DNA from: Bacteroidota bacterium | GTDB lineage: Bacteria > Bacteroidota > Bacteroidia > Bacteroidales > FEN-979 | NCBI GenBank assembly: GCA_016868575.1 | Contig: VGGL01000020.1 | Span: 1-35,073 of the forward strand | DNA: 35,073 nucleotides | Reading direction: 5' to 3' | Part shown: positions 26,099 to 33,987 of the stretch, piece after piece | Position numbering within the stretch: position 1 is the stretch's first letter | How the letters are laid out: each line of letters opens with the position of its first letter | The notes under the pieces: generated by a model | What the model was told of the DNA's origin: nothing | What the model saw: the letters and a program-made list of their open reading frames with translations, nothing else | The model's database searches: none | Position numbers and translations under genes: made by a program

Positions 26099-26180
26099 CA
26101 AGAAAACTCACACAATCCCTTTGATTTAAAATACTCCGAAACAATAGTGAGTAGAACATATATTTAGCAGCGTAGCTGAA

Positions 26181-29048
26181 ATGACTCTTTTTCTAATATC
26201 TGTAGCTGAAAAAGTTATCAATTCCGGCAATTACCGCCCGGAAGAACTCGCAATTATCCTCCCCAACCGCCGGGCAGGGATGTTTCTCAAGCGGCATCTG
26301 GCAGCCCGGTTCGCGCAGCCGGTCTGGGCGCCGGCTGTTTTCTCCATTGAGGATTTCATGGCTACCCTGTCGGGGCTCACCTATGCTGAGCCGATCCGCC
26401 TCATCGTCACCCTCTACCGGATACATTGCAGGCTTTTCCCGGACAATCCGCAGGCATTCGATGAGTTTGCCGGCTGGGCCCAGGTGATGCTCAACGATTT
26501 CAATGAGATTGATCAATATCTGGTCGATGCGGAGGGACTCTATGCCTTCCTGAGTGAAGAGAAAGCGCTTAACCTCTGGCATCCGGGACAAGGTCAGTTG
26601 ACCGACTTTGAACAGCAGTACCTGACTTTCTTCCGTTCCGTGATCCATTATTACCAGGCATTACGGACGGAACTCATCACGGAAGGGAAAGCTTACCGGG
26701 GCATGGCTGCCCGGCACTTATTGGAAGACCTCCCTTCACTGAAAACCAAGATTCCCTGGAACCGGATCATCTTTGCCGGCTTTAATGCCCTTACTGCTAC
26801 TGAAGAGAAGCTGATCCGCTGGATGCTGGAAGAAAAGATCGGGGAGATATACTGGGATACCGATACGTACTATATCGACGACCAACATCAGGAGGCCGGG
26901 CGTTTTCTTCGCCGCTATTTCAATGGCTGGCCAAAGGTGAAGAAAGAATGGACCGGAAACTATTACAAAGATATTCCCAAAGCGATCGATATCATTGGGG
27001 TGCCGGGCTCCATCGGACAGGTGAAATTTGCCGGCCAGGTAGTGAAACAATGGAAAGAAAAGGGTATCCGGCCTGATCAGATCGCGGTGGTACTGAATGA
27101 TGAGTCGTTGCTGCTGCCGCTGCTCCATTCCCTTCCTGAAGAATTGGGTGAATTCAACATCACCATGGGATTTCCGCTGGAGAAGACATCCTTATTCAAT
27201 CTGCTCGACAGCATGTTCCAGGTGCACGAGAAAATGTCAACTGCCCAGCGACCCGATCGCTACTACACCAAAGATGTCCTGGCTGTACTGAACCATCCCT
27301 TCTTCCAAATGTCTACGGAAGAGAACCTCCCGCCTGTGCTCCGTTCCCTTGCGGCTGTCAGACAGCATATCCTCTCCATGAACAGGGCTTTTTTATCGTT
27401 GGATGATCTTCACTCGATACCCAAAGACCTTTTCACAGCCGATTTTAGTCTGATTGATCACCTTTTCATACCCTGGAAAGACTTAGCCGGTGGCATGAAG
27501 CAGATCGCCGCCGTGCTTGAAATCCTGAAAGAGACGCTGATGAGCGAAACAGCGGATAGCCCGGAAATCCAGTCTCAGGCCTTACGCTGGGAATATCTGT
27601 TTCATTTCACGCTGGTTGTGAACCAGTTAAACGACCTGCTGCCATCCATCGATCCGCCCCCTTCACTGCCATCCATCCGAAGACTTTTCCGGCAACTGGT
27701 AACCACTGTGGTGCTGCCCTTCTCCGGCGAACCGCTCAAGGGCTTCCAGGTCATGGGCATGCTCGAAACCCGTTGCCTCGACTTCAGCCATCTCATCCTC
27801 CTCTCGGTGAACGAGGACATCCTTCCTCCGGGGAAGCACACATCCTCCCTGATCCCTTATGACATCCGGCGTGCCCATGAGCTCCCTACCTATCATGACC
27901 GGAATGCCGTGGCAGCCTATCATTTCTACCGGCTGATCCAGCGGGCGGAAAAGGTTGTTCTGCTGTATAGTACCGAAACCGACGGCCTCAGGAAAGGGGA
28001 GAAGAGCCGCTTCATCCGGCAGATCCAACTGGAGATGCCGGCATGGAACCCAAAAACCATCATCCGGGAAAAAATCCTCCGCACCCCGATGGAACTTAAG
28101 TTGCAGCAACAGCTCATCATCATTGAAAAAGATGAAGCTGTTCTTCAGAAACTCGGGGATATGGCTAAAAAGGGCTTTTCAGCCAGCACACTCAGCACCT
28201 ACATCGCATGTCCGCTGATGTTTTGCTTCAGCCATATCATGAAGCTGGAAGAGACAGAAGAACCTGACGATACCATCGATGCAAAAGATTTCGGAAGTGT
28301 CGTACACGAAGCGCTGAAAAACCTGTTCCAGGAGATCAAGGGAAAAATCCTGACAAAGGAGAGACTGGATACCATGCATGCCAAGGTCTCCAAGGTTACC
28401 AGTGAGGCTTTTCAAAGCAAATACAAGATCGCCGATATTGACTATGGAGAGAACTACCTGATGGTCAGGGTGGCTGAATCGCTCATCCATTCGTTGATCC
28501 GTGCAGAAATTGAACGAGTCGGCCAGATGGCTGCATCCAATCAGACGATCCGGATCGATGCCATTGAGCAAATTTGCCGGAAAGCCATTTCTGATGCCGA
28601 TGGAACAATCAAGTTTAATCTGGTAGGTTTTATCGACCGGATAGAGACAGTGAGTGAAACGACAACCATTGTGGATTACAAAACCGGAAAAGTCGATGAT
28701 AAGAAGCTGGAGGTGGAGGATATCAGCCTGTTAGAGACTGATCCTGAATATCGTCAGGCATTCCAGCTTCTGATGTACGGACTGCTTTGCAGAGATCTCG
28801 TCCCGGAGGATACAGTACTCAATGCAGGGCTTTATTCCCTGAAGCATCCGGGTGCCGGTATTTATCGGATCACAATAGCTGATAATGGAACGACAATCGC
28901 AGATATGGACCGGGATATCCTATCGACTTTTGAAAAGATCGTGATCAGCCTTGTCCGCCAGATCATGGATCCGGCCATCTCCTTTGATCAGACGGAAGAT
29001 GAAGCCCGTTGCGTGTATTGTCCGTACAAAGATATCTGTGGCAGGTGA
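26181..29048 (+). CDS. addB: AddB-type nuclease subunit with Fe-S cluster
   Basis: The 955-residue partner of AddA begins with a UvrD-like region lacking real helicase motifs (LAIILPNRRAGMFLKRHLA near residue 25). It ends in a PD-(D/E)XK nuclease: FSASTLSTYIACPLMF, GSVVHEALKNLF, GFIDRIE and VDYKTGK. The C-terminal CVYCPYKDICG together with the Cys of YIACPL supplies the four cysteines of the AddB-type 4Fe-4S clasp. Composition returns to that of the addA region, so it belongs to the host backbone. It starts just downstream of the AT-rich island, and a GTAGCTGAAA direct repeat straddles its start codon. It abuts the convergent Memo/AMMECR1 gene with no gap. Confidence 0.87.
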   Translation: MTLFLISVAEKVINSGNYRPEELAIILPNRRAGMFLKRHLAARFAQPVWAPAVFSIEDFMATLSGLTYAEPIRLIVTLYRIHCRLFPDNPQAFDEFAGWAQVMLNDFNEIDQYLVDAEGLYAFLSEEKALNLWHPGQGQLTDFEQQYLTFFRSVIHYYQALRTELITEGKAYRGMAARHLLEDLPSLKTKIPWNRIIFAGFNALTATEEKLIRWMLEEKIGEIYWDTDTYYIDDQHQEAGRFLRRYFNGWPKVKKEWTGNYYKDIPKAIDIIGVPGSIGQVKFAGQVVKQWKEKGIRPDQIAVVLNDESLLLPLLHSLPEELGEFNITMGFPLEKTSLFNLLDSMFQVHEKMSTAQRPDRYYTKDVLAVLNHPFFQMSTEENLPPVLRSLAAVRQHILSMNRAFLSLDDLHSIPKDLFTADFSLIDHLFIPWKDLAGGMKQIAAVLEILKETLMSETADSPEIQSQALRWEYLFHFTLVVNQLNDLLPSIDPPPSLPSIRRLFRQLVTTVVLPFSGEPLKGFQVMGMLETRCLDFSHLILLSVNEDILPPGKHTSSLIPYDIRRAHELPTYHDRNAVAAYHFYRLIQRAEKVVLLYSTETDGLRKGEKSRFIRQIQLEMPAWNPKTIIREKILRTPMELKLQQQLIIIEKDEAVLQKLGDMAKKGFSASTLSTYIACPLMFCFSHIMKLEETEEPDDTIDAKDFGSVVHEALKNLFQEIKGKILTKERLDTMHAKVSKVTSEAFQSKYKIADIDYGENYLMVRVAESLIHSLIRAEIERVGQMAASNQTIRIDAIEQICRKAISDADGTIKFNLVGFIDRIETVSETTTIVDYKTGKVDDKKLEVEDISLLETDPEYRQAFQLLMYGLLCRDLVPEDTVLNAGLYSLKHPGAGIYRITIADNGTTIADMDRDILSTFEKIVISLVRQIMDPAISFDQTEDEARCVYCPYKDICGR

Positions 29049-30557
29049 TCACTCTTTTTCCGAGAAGATCAGCGCTTCGTAGGTGAAAATGTCTGCATTT
29101 TTCCAGCCGTCCCAGCCGATGCCGGCTTTGTCGTCGGCGCAGTGCCCCAGGAACTCTTCCAACGTCCATCCTGTTTCGGTGGCAACCTGAGGAAGGAACG
29201 TCCCGGAAGCATATCCTTTCTTGATATAGATGCCATGTTTCCCAAGAACGATCTCATCGATGGAAGCGATCTTCTTCAAGGGGGTTAATACGGATATTTC
29301 GATGTCGATCTGGTCAAGCTCTTTGGAGGTGACCGGGAAAAAGCGGGTATCTTCTGTGGCGGCGGCTTTTGCCATCCGGATCACCACCTGGTACAGTGGT
29401 TCATTGGGCTGGAAGCGCCCGATGCAGCCACGGAGTTTCCCTTTCATATGCAGGGTGACGAAGGCACCGGTTTTGGTATGGAGGTTCTCCGAGAATTCGT
29501 TGGTTCGAAAACTGGGGATCTTTTTGTCCTTGACATACGATTCCACCGTTTTCCGGGCGATCATCAGCAATTGATCCTTGTCTTGTTGTGAGAGGGAGAA
29601 GCCCGCCTGCCCGGACTGTTGTTTCAAAGATACCGCCAAAGCCCAGTAACCCACCACTTCCGCCTTGCTTCCATACCTGGAGTCACCGGAATTTTGATAT
29701 TTGATGGCATGATATTTTATGTCCGGATTGGTTTCAGTCATATACAGAAGGGTCAGAACCGACGTCCATCCACACATGCCGGTGGCAAGGTTGGGGATGT
29801 GCTGCTTTCTACTTTTGCTGATAGCTTCCAGCAGCGAATAGGCTTTGTTGTGCAGTACCGACTCGGCCATCATCCCGTCGACCTTCAGGGCATCCTGGTA
29901 GGTGGGGTAGTGGGAGAAATCGGTGCTGATGACAAAGAGGTTGTTTCCACCGAAATAGGGCTTCAAACCCTCGGCGATCTTTTTGCATCCATGCGCTGAT
30001 TGCGTTCCCAGCACAATAGGGACAAGCTTAAAGGGCTTCTTCAGTCTGTATTGGAGAAAAGGCACCTGAACTTCTACGCTGTGCTCGTTACGATCCGCTT
30101 CGGGATTGAAAGAGAAAGCAGTGTTTGATTCGATGATCTTGTTGGCCAGTTCGATGTTCACTTCCACTTTCCCAAGCGGGGTGAGATAATCCCCCTTGTT
30201 GTAAATGGATGCGCCTTTGAAGGCGACCTGGTGGCTTGATGCCAGGATGAAGACGTTGTCGTAGGTCTTGTTCTCATCCAGTTGGTTATATGCCGAAGCG
30301 GCAACTTCTCCCGAATATACATAGCCCGCATGAGGAGAGATGATGGCTACTACCTCTTCTACCTGCTTCTTCGAAGCATTTGAAAAGCAACTGCTCAGCA
30401 TCGAATCCAATTCACCGGGATCAGATGGATAAAACCGTCCTGCCACCACCGGCCGCCGGTTCACTTTTTGCGCTTCTCCCGGTTTATCCTGTGAAGAACA
30501 GTCGGCGCTGCCGAACATCAAGAGCACAATCGGTATCATGACAATATGTTTTTTCAT
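29049..30557 (-). CDS. Memo (AmmeMemoRadiSam B) and AMMECR1 (A) fusion with signal peptide
   Basis: The 502-residue protein carries two domains. The Memo-like domain (about 35-300) shows RPVVAGRFYPSDP, ISPHAGYVYSG, LASSHQVAFKG, NEHSVEVQVPFLQY, STDFSHYPTY and the MCGWTSV Cys, which include the His/Cys residues that bind metal in Memo. The AMMECR1 domain (about 325-500) has GAFVTLHMKGKLRGCIG and an ending typical of that family. The N-terminus MKKHIVMIPIVLLMFGSADCSSQ looks like a signal peptide, possibly lipoprotein (Cys20, with a poor lipobox), so the protein is predicted in the envelope. The frame runs upstream to 30827, but ATG 30555-30557 fits the signal. It is divergent from the membrane aminopropyltransferase-like gene. 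The biochemical role of these families is unsettled. Confidence 0.9.
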   Translation of the reverse strand: MKKHIVMIPIVLLMFGSADCSSQDKPGEAQKVNRRPVVAGRFYPSDPGELDSMLSSCFSNASKKQVEEVVAIISPHAGYVYSGEVAASAYNQLDENKTYDNVFILASSHQVAFKGASIYNKGDYLTPLGKVEVNIELANKIIESNTAFSFNPEADRNEHSVEVQVPFLQYRLKKPFKLVPIVLGTQSAHGCKKIAEGLKPYFGGNNLFVISTDFSHYPTYQDALKVDGMMAESVLHNKAYSLLEAISKSRKQHIPNLATGMCGWTSVLTLLYMTETNPDIKYHAIKYQNSGDSRYGSKAEVVGYWALAVSLKQQSGQAGFSLSQQDKDQLLMIARKTVESYVKDKKIPSFRTNEFSENLHTKTGAFVTLHMKGKLRGCIGRFQPNEPLYQVVIRMAKAAATEDTRFFPVTSKELDQIDIEISVLTPLKKIASIDEIVLGKHGIYIKKGYASGTFLPQVATETGWTLEEFLGHCADDKAGIGWDGWKNADIFTYEALIFSEKE

Positions 30558-30583
30558 AATTTTATCGCTGCTGAGTGTCCATA

Positions 30584-30591
30584 CAAAGATA
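30584..30591 (-). promoter_or_regulatory. -7 box for the Memo/AMMECR1 gene
   Basis: On the minus strand the bases read TATCTTTG, a TAnnTTTG match 26 bp before the ATG at 30557. It lies in the 48-bp gap between two divergent genes, which must also hold the start of the plus-strand unit. No -33 element was identified. Confidence 0.5.
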
Positions 30592-30605
30592 CTCAAAAGC
30601 AGCCC

Positions 30606-32789
30606 ATGAAAAAGGACAACGGATACAAAATTTCCCTTTTTCTGCTGGGGTTTGTCACCATGCCCGTGCAGATCATCCTCCTTCGGGAGTTCATGGTTGT
30701 ATTTGGTGGCAACGAGTTGATTATCGGAATCCTGCTGGCCGACTGGCTGATCCTCACCGCCACCGGCGCCTTCCTCGCCGGCAGATTCAGCAAATCCACA
30801 AAGGAGTGCCCATCCCATCCTCCACATCCACCAGTTATACCACTAGACAATCCAACGAACTTGAACCTGAACCTGAACCTGAACTTCTTCCCAATCCTCC
30901 CCCTTCTCACCTTTATCCTGTTGTACCTTCTCCGGCCAGTAATTTTTCCACCCGGCGCCATGGTCAGCCTGCCGGCAATCTGGTTGCTGACGGCCTTGCT
31001 GCTCCTGCCTTTCTGCCTTCTGTCCGGATGGCTTTTTACCCGCCTCGCAGGTCATCTTTCTTCCTTAAAGAGAGAAAATTTTACCGGACGGGCTTATGCC
31101 CTTGAGTCTGTGGGAAGCATCTTGGGAGGTGCCCTGTTCAGTTTCGTGCTGGTCTTCTTTTTTGATGGTTACTGGAGCCTTGTCATCATCGCGCTGACGA
31201 CCTGGTTGGTGCTCATGATCATGAACTTGTTAAATAACGGTTGGAAAAAGGCTATTCTTGCACTGAGCCTGATGATTCTTACCGTTGCATCAAGTGTATG
31301 GTTCAGCCTGCCCCGGTCGGTGCAGCAGGAGCTTTTTCCCGGGCAAACGTTGGTATTTGCGAAGGATTCACCTTACGGCAAGGTGGTCGTTACGAAAAAT
31401 GACGGCCAGGTGAATCTTTTTTATAATGGTATCCCCGTGTACCATAGTGACCAGCAGATGCAGGATGAGGAATCGGTTCATTATGCCCTCTTGCAGCGAC
31501 AGAACCCGGAACAGGTACTGGCTATTTCCGGCGGACTGAAAGGGATCACCGAACAGATCTTGAAGTATCCCTCTATCCGGCATGTCGACTATGTGGAGAT
31601 TGATCCCTGGCTTGTCAGGAGCGAGATGACCTATCTCGGATCAGTGGAAGGTGATAAGGTGCAGGTTTCCTTCATGGATGCCAGGCGATTTCTATCCACG
31701 GTCACAACATATTATGATATGATCCTGGTGAATCTCCCGGAACCATTGTCTGCCCAGGTGAACCGGTGCTATACGTATGAGTTTTTTCTCAAAGCCAGGG
31801 AGCATCTTCACCCGGGTGGTGTGCTTTGCACCGCATTGCCGGCTACTACCAACTACATCGGCGGGGCTTCCATGACTGCCAATGCCACCCTGTTCAAAAC
31901 CCTGCAGCAGGTTTTTCCGAATGTGTTGATCATCCCGGGTGGGAAGAATTTCTTCCTGGCCTCCGACAGCCTGTTGACCGGAGCGATCGGCCGGATCGCT
32001 GAACTTCGTGGGATTAGTAACGATTATGTTAATCAATATTATATGGATGATGCCTCCATCGTTTCCCGGGGCGCTTATATACTGGAACAATTGAATACTA
32101 CTTCACCTGTCAACCGCGATGACCGGCCTGTTTCATACCTGAGTCAACTCCAATACTGGATGAGTTACTTCAACCTGAACCTGACCTGGATCTTGCTGGG
32201 CATCGCCGGGTTGTTTCTCCTGTTCTTTATCATGCTCAACCCGATTCGATTGGGTTTGTTCACGGCAGGCTTTGTCACCGCCGGGGCGGAATACATCCTG
32301 ATCCTGGCGATTCAAGTATTTTTTGGATATGCCTATTTCCTCATGGGGATCATTTTTGTCCTGTTCATGACCGGTTTAGCCCTTGGTGCTATGTTTGGCA
32401 AAAGCATCTTTGCCGGGGATAAACACCTCCTGAATTGGCTTGTATTCGGCACGGGTGTATTTACGCTCATGATGTCGGCACTGATCCGGGTTCCCGGTTT
32501 AGCCGGAGCGGGTTCCTTGCTGGTGGCTGCCGTGTTTTCTTTGCTGGTTCTGTGCCTGGCTTTTCTGATGGGAACCGTCTTCTCGCATGGATCAGTGTTG
32601 TACAGAGGGCGATATGAAAAGGTTTCCGGTGACGCATATAGCGCCGACCTGATCGGCTCTGCTTTTGGACTGATGATCCTGTCGATGGTTTTGGTTCCCT
32701 TGCTGGGATTGAGGCTCTCCTGCCTGGTGATGTCGCTTGTGGCGTTTGTTGCGGCCGCCAGGCTGTCACTCGATAAAAATAAATTGTAA
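30606..32789 (+). CDS. Polytopic membrane protein with spermidine-synthase-like domain
   Basis: The 727-residue protein has several N-terminal membrane segments (to about residue 225), a soluble Rossmann methyltransferase/aminopropyltransferase-like domain (about 240-500) and further C-terminal membrane segments. The soluble domain has VLAISGGLKGITEQIL (nucleotide loop), VEIDP (Glu331, Asp333), then YDMILVNLPEPLSAQVNRCYTYEFF. Classical spermidine synthases have a catalytic Asp in YDxIxxDxxDP; here that place is Asn376, so standard activity is doubtful. A loop between early membrane segments contains a Pro/His-rich stretch and a repeat-encoded NLNLNLNLNF. I chose ATG 30606 over 30546 because the latter would overlap the divergent gene. 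Its substrate is unknown; gene order ties it to the Memo/AMMECR1 and radical SAM genes. Confidence 0.82.
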   Translation: MKKDNGYKISLFLLGFVTMPVQIILLREFMVVFGGNELIIGILLADWLILTATGAFLAGRFSKSTKECPSHPPHPPVIPLDNPTNLNLNLNLNFFPILPLLTFILLYLLRPVIFPPGAMVSLPAIWLLTALLLLPFCLLSGWLFTRLAGHLSSLKRENFTGRAYALESVGSILGGALFSFVLVFFFDGYWSLVIIALTTWLVLMIMNLLNNGWKKAILALSLMILTVASSVWFSLPRSVQQELFPGQTLVFAKDSPYGKVVVTKNDGQVNLFYNGIPVYHSDQQMQDEESVHYALLQRQNPEQVLAISGGLKGITEQILKYPSIRHVDYVEIDPWLVRSEMTYLGSVEGDKVQVSFMDARRFLSTVTTYYDMILVNLPEPLSAQVNRCYTYEFFLKAREHLHPGGVLCTALPATTNYIGGASMTANATLFKTLQQVFPNVLIIPGGKNFFLASDSLLTGAIGRIAELRGISNDYVNQYYMDDASIVSRGAYILEQLNTTSPVNRDDRPVSYLSQLQYWMSYFNLNLTWILLGIAGLFLLFFIMLNPIRLGLFTAGFVTAGAEYILILAIQVFFGYAYFLMGIIFVLFMTGLALGAMFGKSIFAGDKHLLNWLVFGTGVFTLMMSALIRVPGLAGAGSLLVAAVFSLLVLCLAFLMGTVFSHGSVLYRGRYEKVSGDAYSADLIGSAFGLMILSMVLVPLLGLRLSCLVMSLVAFVAAARLSLDKNKL
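30858..30887 (+). repeat. In-frame hexamer repeat (AACYTG) in membrane-protein gene
   Basis: Four AACYTG units followed by AACTTC encode NLNLNLNLNF just before a membrane segment. Six-base units keep the frame when copy number changes, so this site could vary in length without breaking the protein. Confidence 0.85.
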
Positions 32790-32810
32790 CTTTACCTCGT
32801 TCATTTTGAT

Positions 32811-33968
32811 ATGCCGAAGAAGATCAACAAACGGGAATTCCTGAAGTCGTGCTTCCTGGGGGCTGGTGCTGCAACGCTTGGTTTGGACGCCATGGAGAGC
32901 TGGGCCTCAGGTTTATTGAAGTCTGATCCGGCAGGCCCCGCAGATGACAAACTCTGGAAATGGAGCCGCGAGGCGGTGTTCTATGCTCCTACGGCCCGTG
33001 GGATCAAGTGTACCCTTTGTCCCAATATGTGCAACCTCCGGGAAGGGGAGACAAGCATCTGCCGCACCCGCGTGGTCAATGGTGGAAAACTTCATACGAT
33101 TGCTTACGGAAACCCATGCTCTGTCCACGTCGATCCCATCGAAAAGAAGCCTTTGTACCATTTTCTTCCCGGTTCCAGGTCGTATTCAATAGCTACAGCA
33201 GGATGTAATTTTGCATGCCGGTATTGCCAGAACTGGGAAATATCTCAGGTAAGTCCCAAGGATACCCGGAATGATGATCTGATGCCGCAAAAGGTGGTCG
33301 AGGAAGCCATCACTGGGAAATGTACAACCATCGCATATACATACTCAGAGCCGGTTATCTTCTATGAATACATGTATGATACCGCACGGATAGCCCGTTC
33401 CAAGGGGGTCAAAAACCTGATGATCTCCAATGGCTTTATCAATGAGAAACCCTTGCAGATGCTCTGTCAGCATATTGATGCCGCCAACATCGACCTCAAG
33501 GCATTTACAGATGACATCTACAGCCGGCTGTGTGGCGGAAGCCTGAATCCGGTGCAGAATACACTGAAGATCCTGAAATCAGAACAGGTCTGGTTCGAGA
33601 TCACCTGCCTGATCGTTCCGGGCTGGAACGACGACATGCAGCACATTGCATTGATGTGCGACTGGCTCCTCGCCAACGGGCTGGAGAGCTATCCGCTTCA
33701 TTTCAGCCGCTTCCATCCAATGTATAAGCTGGTCAGGCTCCCGGCTACCCCGCTGACAACCCTCGAAAAAGCCCGAAATATCGCCTTAATTAAGGGAATG
33801 AAGTACGTCTATATCGGAAATGTTCCCGGATCGGGTTATGAAAATACGGTTTGCCATTACTGCAAGAAGACCCTCATTGAACGGAAAGGGTTCACCATCA
33901 TCTCCAATCATATCTCCGGTAGCGCCTGCAAGTTCTGTAAAACAAAGATCCCGGGGGTATGGGGGTAG
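32811..33968 (+). CDS. AmmeMemoRadiSam-type radical SAM enzyme
   Basis: The 385-residue radical SAM protein has the cluster motif CNFACRYCQNW (Cys132, 136, 139) after the typical ATAG strand. Extra cysteines occur upstream (KCTLCPNMCNLREGETSICRTR) and at the C-terminus (CHYCKK and CKFCKT), suggesting an additional cluster or zinc site. This matches the radical SAM member of the AmmeMemoRadiSam system, related to pyruvate-formate-lyase-activating-like enzymes. The N-terminus KINKREFLKSCFLGAGAATLGL resembles a Tat signal, with KR in place of RR. The gene begins 21 bp after the membrane aminopropyltransferase-like gene, so they are probably co-transcribed. The substrate is unknown. It converges with pepD, 19 bp away. 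Confidence 0.9.
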   Translation: MPKKINKREFLKSCFLGAGAATLGLDAMESWASGLLKSDPAGPADDKLWKWSREAVFYAPTARGIKCTLCPNMCNLREGETSICRTRVVNGGKLHTIAYGNPCSVHVDPIEKKPLYHFLPGSRSYSIATAGCNFACRYCQNWEISQVSPKDTRNDDLMPQKVVEEAITGKCTTIAYTYSEPVIFYEYMYDTARIARSKGVKNLMISNGFINEKPLQMLCQHIDAANIDLKAFTDDIYSRLCGGSLNPVQNTLKILKSEQVWFEITCLIVPGWNDDMQHIALMCDWLLANGLESYPLHFSRFHPMYKLVRLPATPLTTLEKARNIALIKGMKYVYIGNVPGSGYENTVCHYCKKTLIERKGFTIISNHISGSACKFCKTKIPGVWG

Positions 33969-33987
33969 AGGTCAGAGATGTATTCCC

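Noticed and set aside
20663-26180. Prophage or integrative element with attachment sites
   Set aside because: No integrase, phage structural gene or tRNA junction is present, and I found no matching direct repeat at both edges.
30558-30827. N-terminal extension of the Memo/AMMECR1 frame
   Set aside because: It lies antisense to the start of the membrane-protein gene, and the signal peptide begins at the ATG at 30557.
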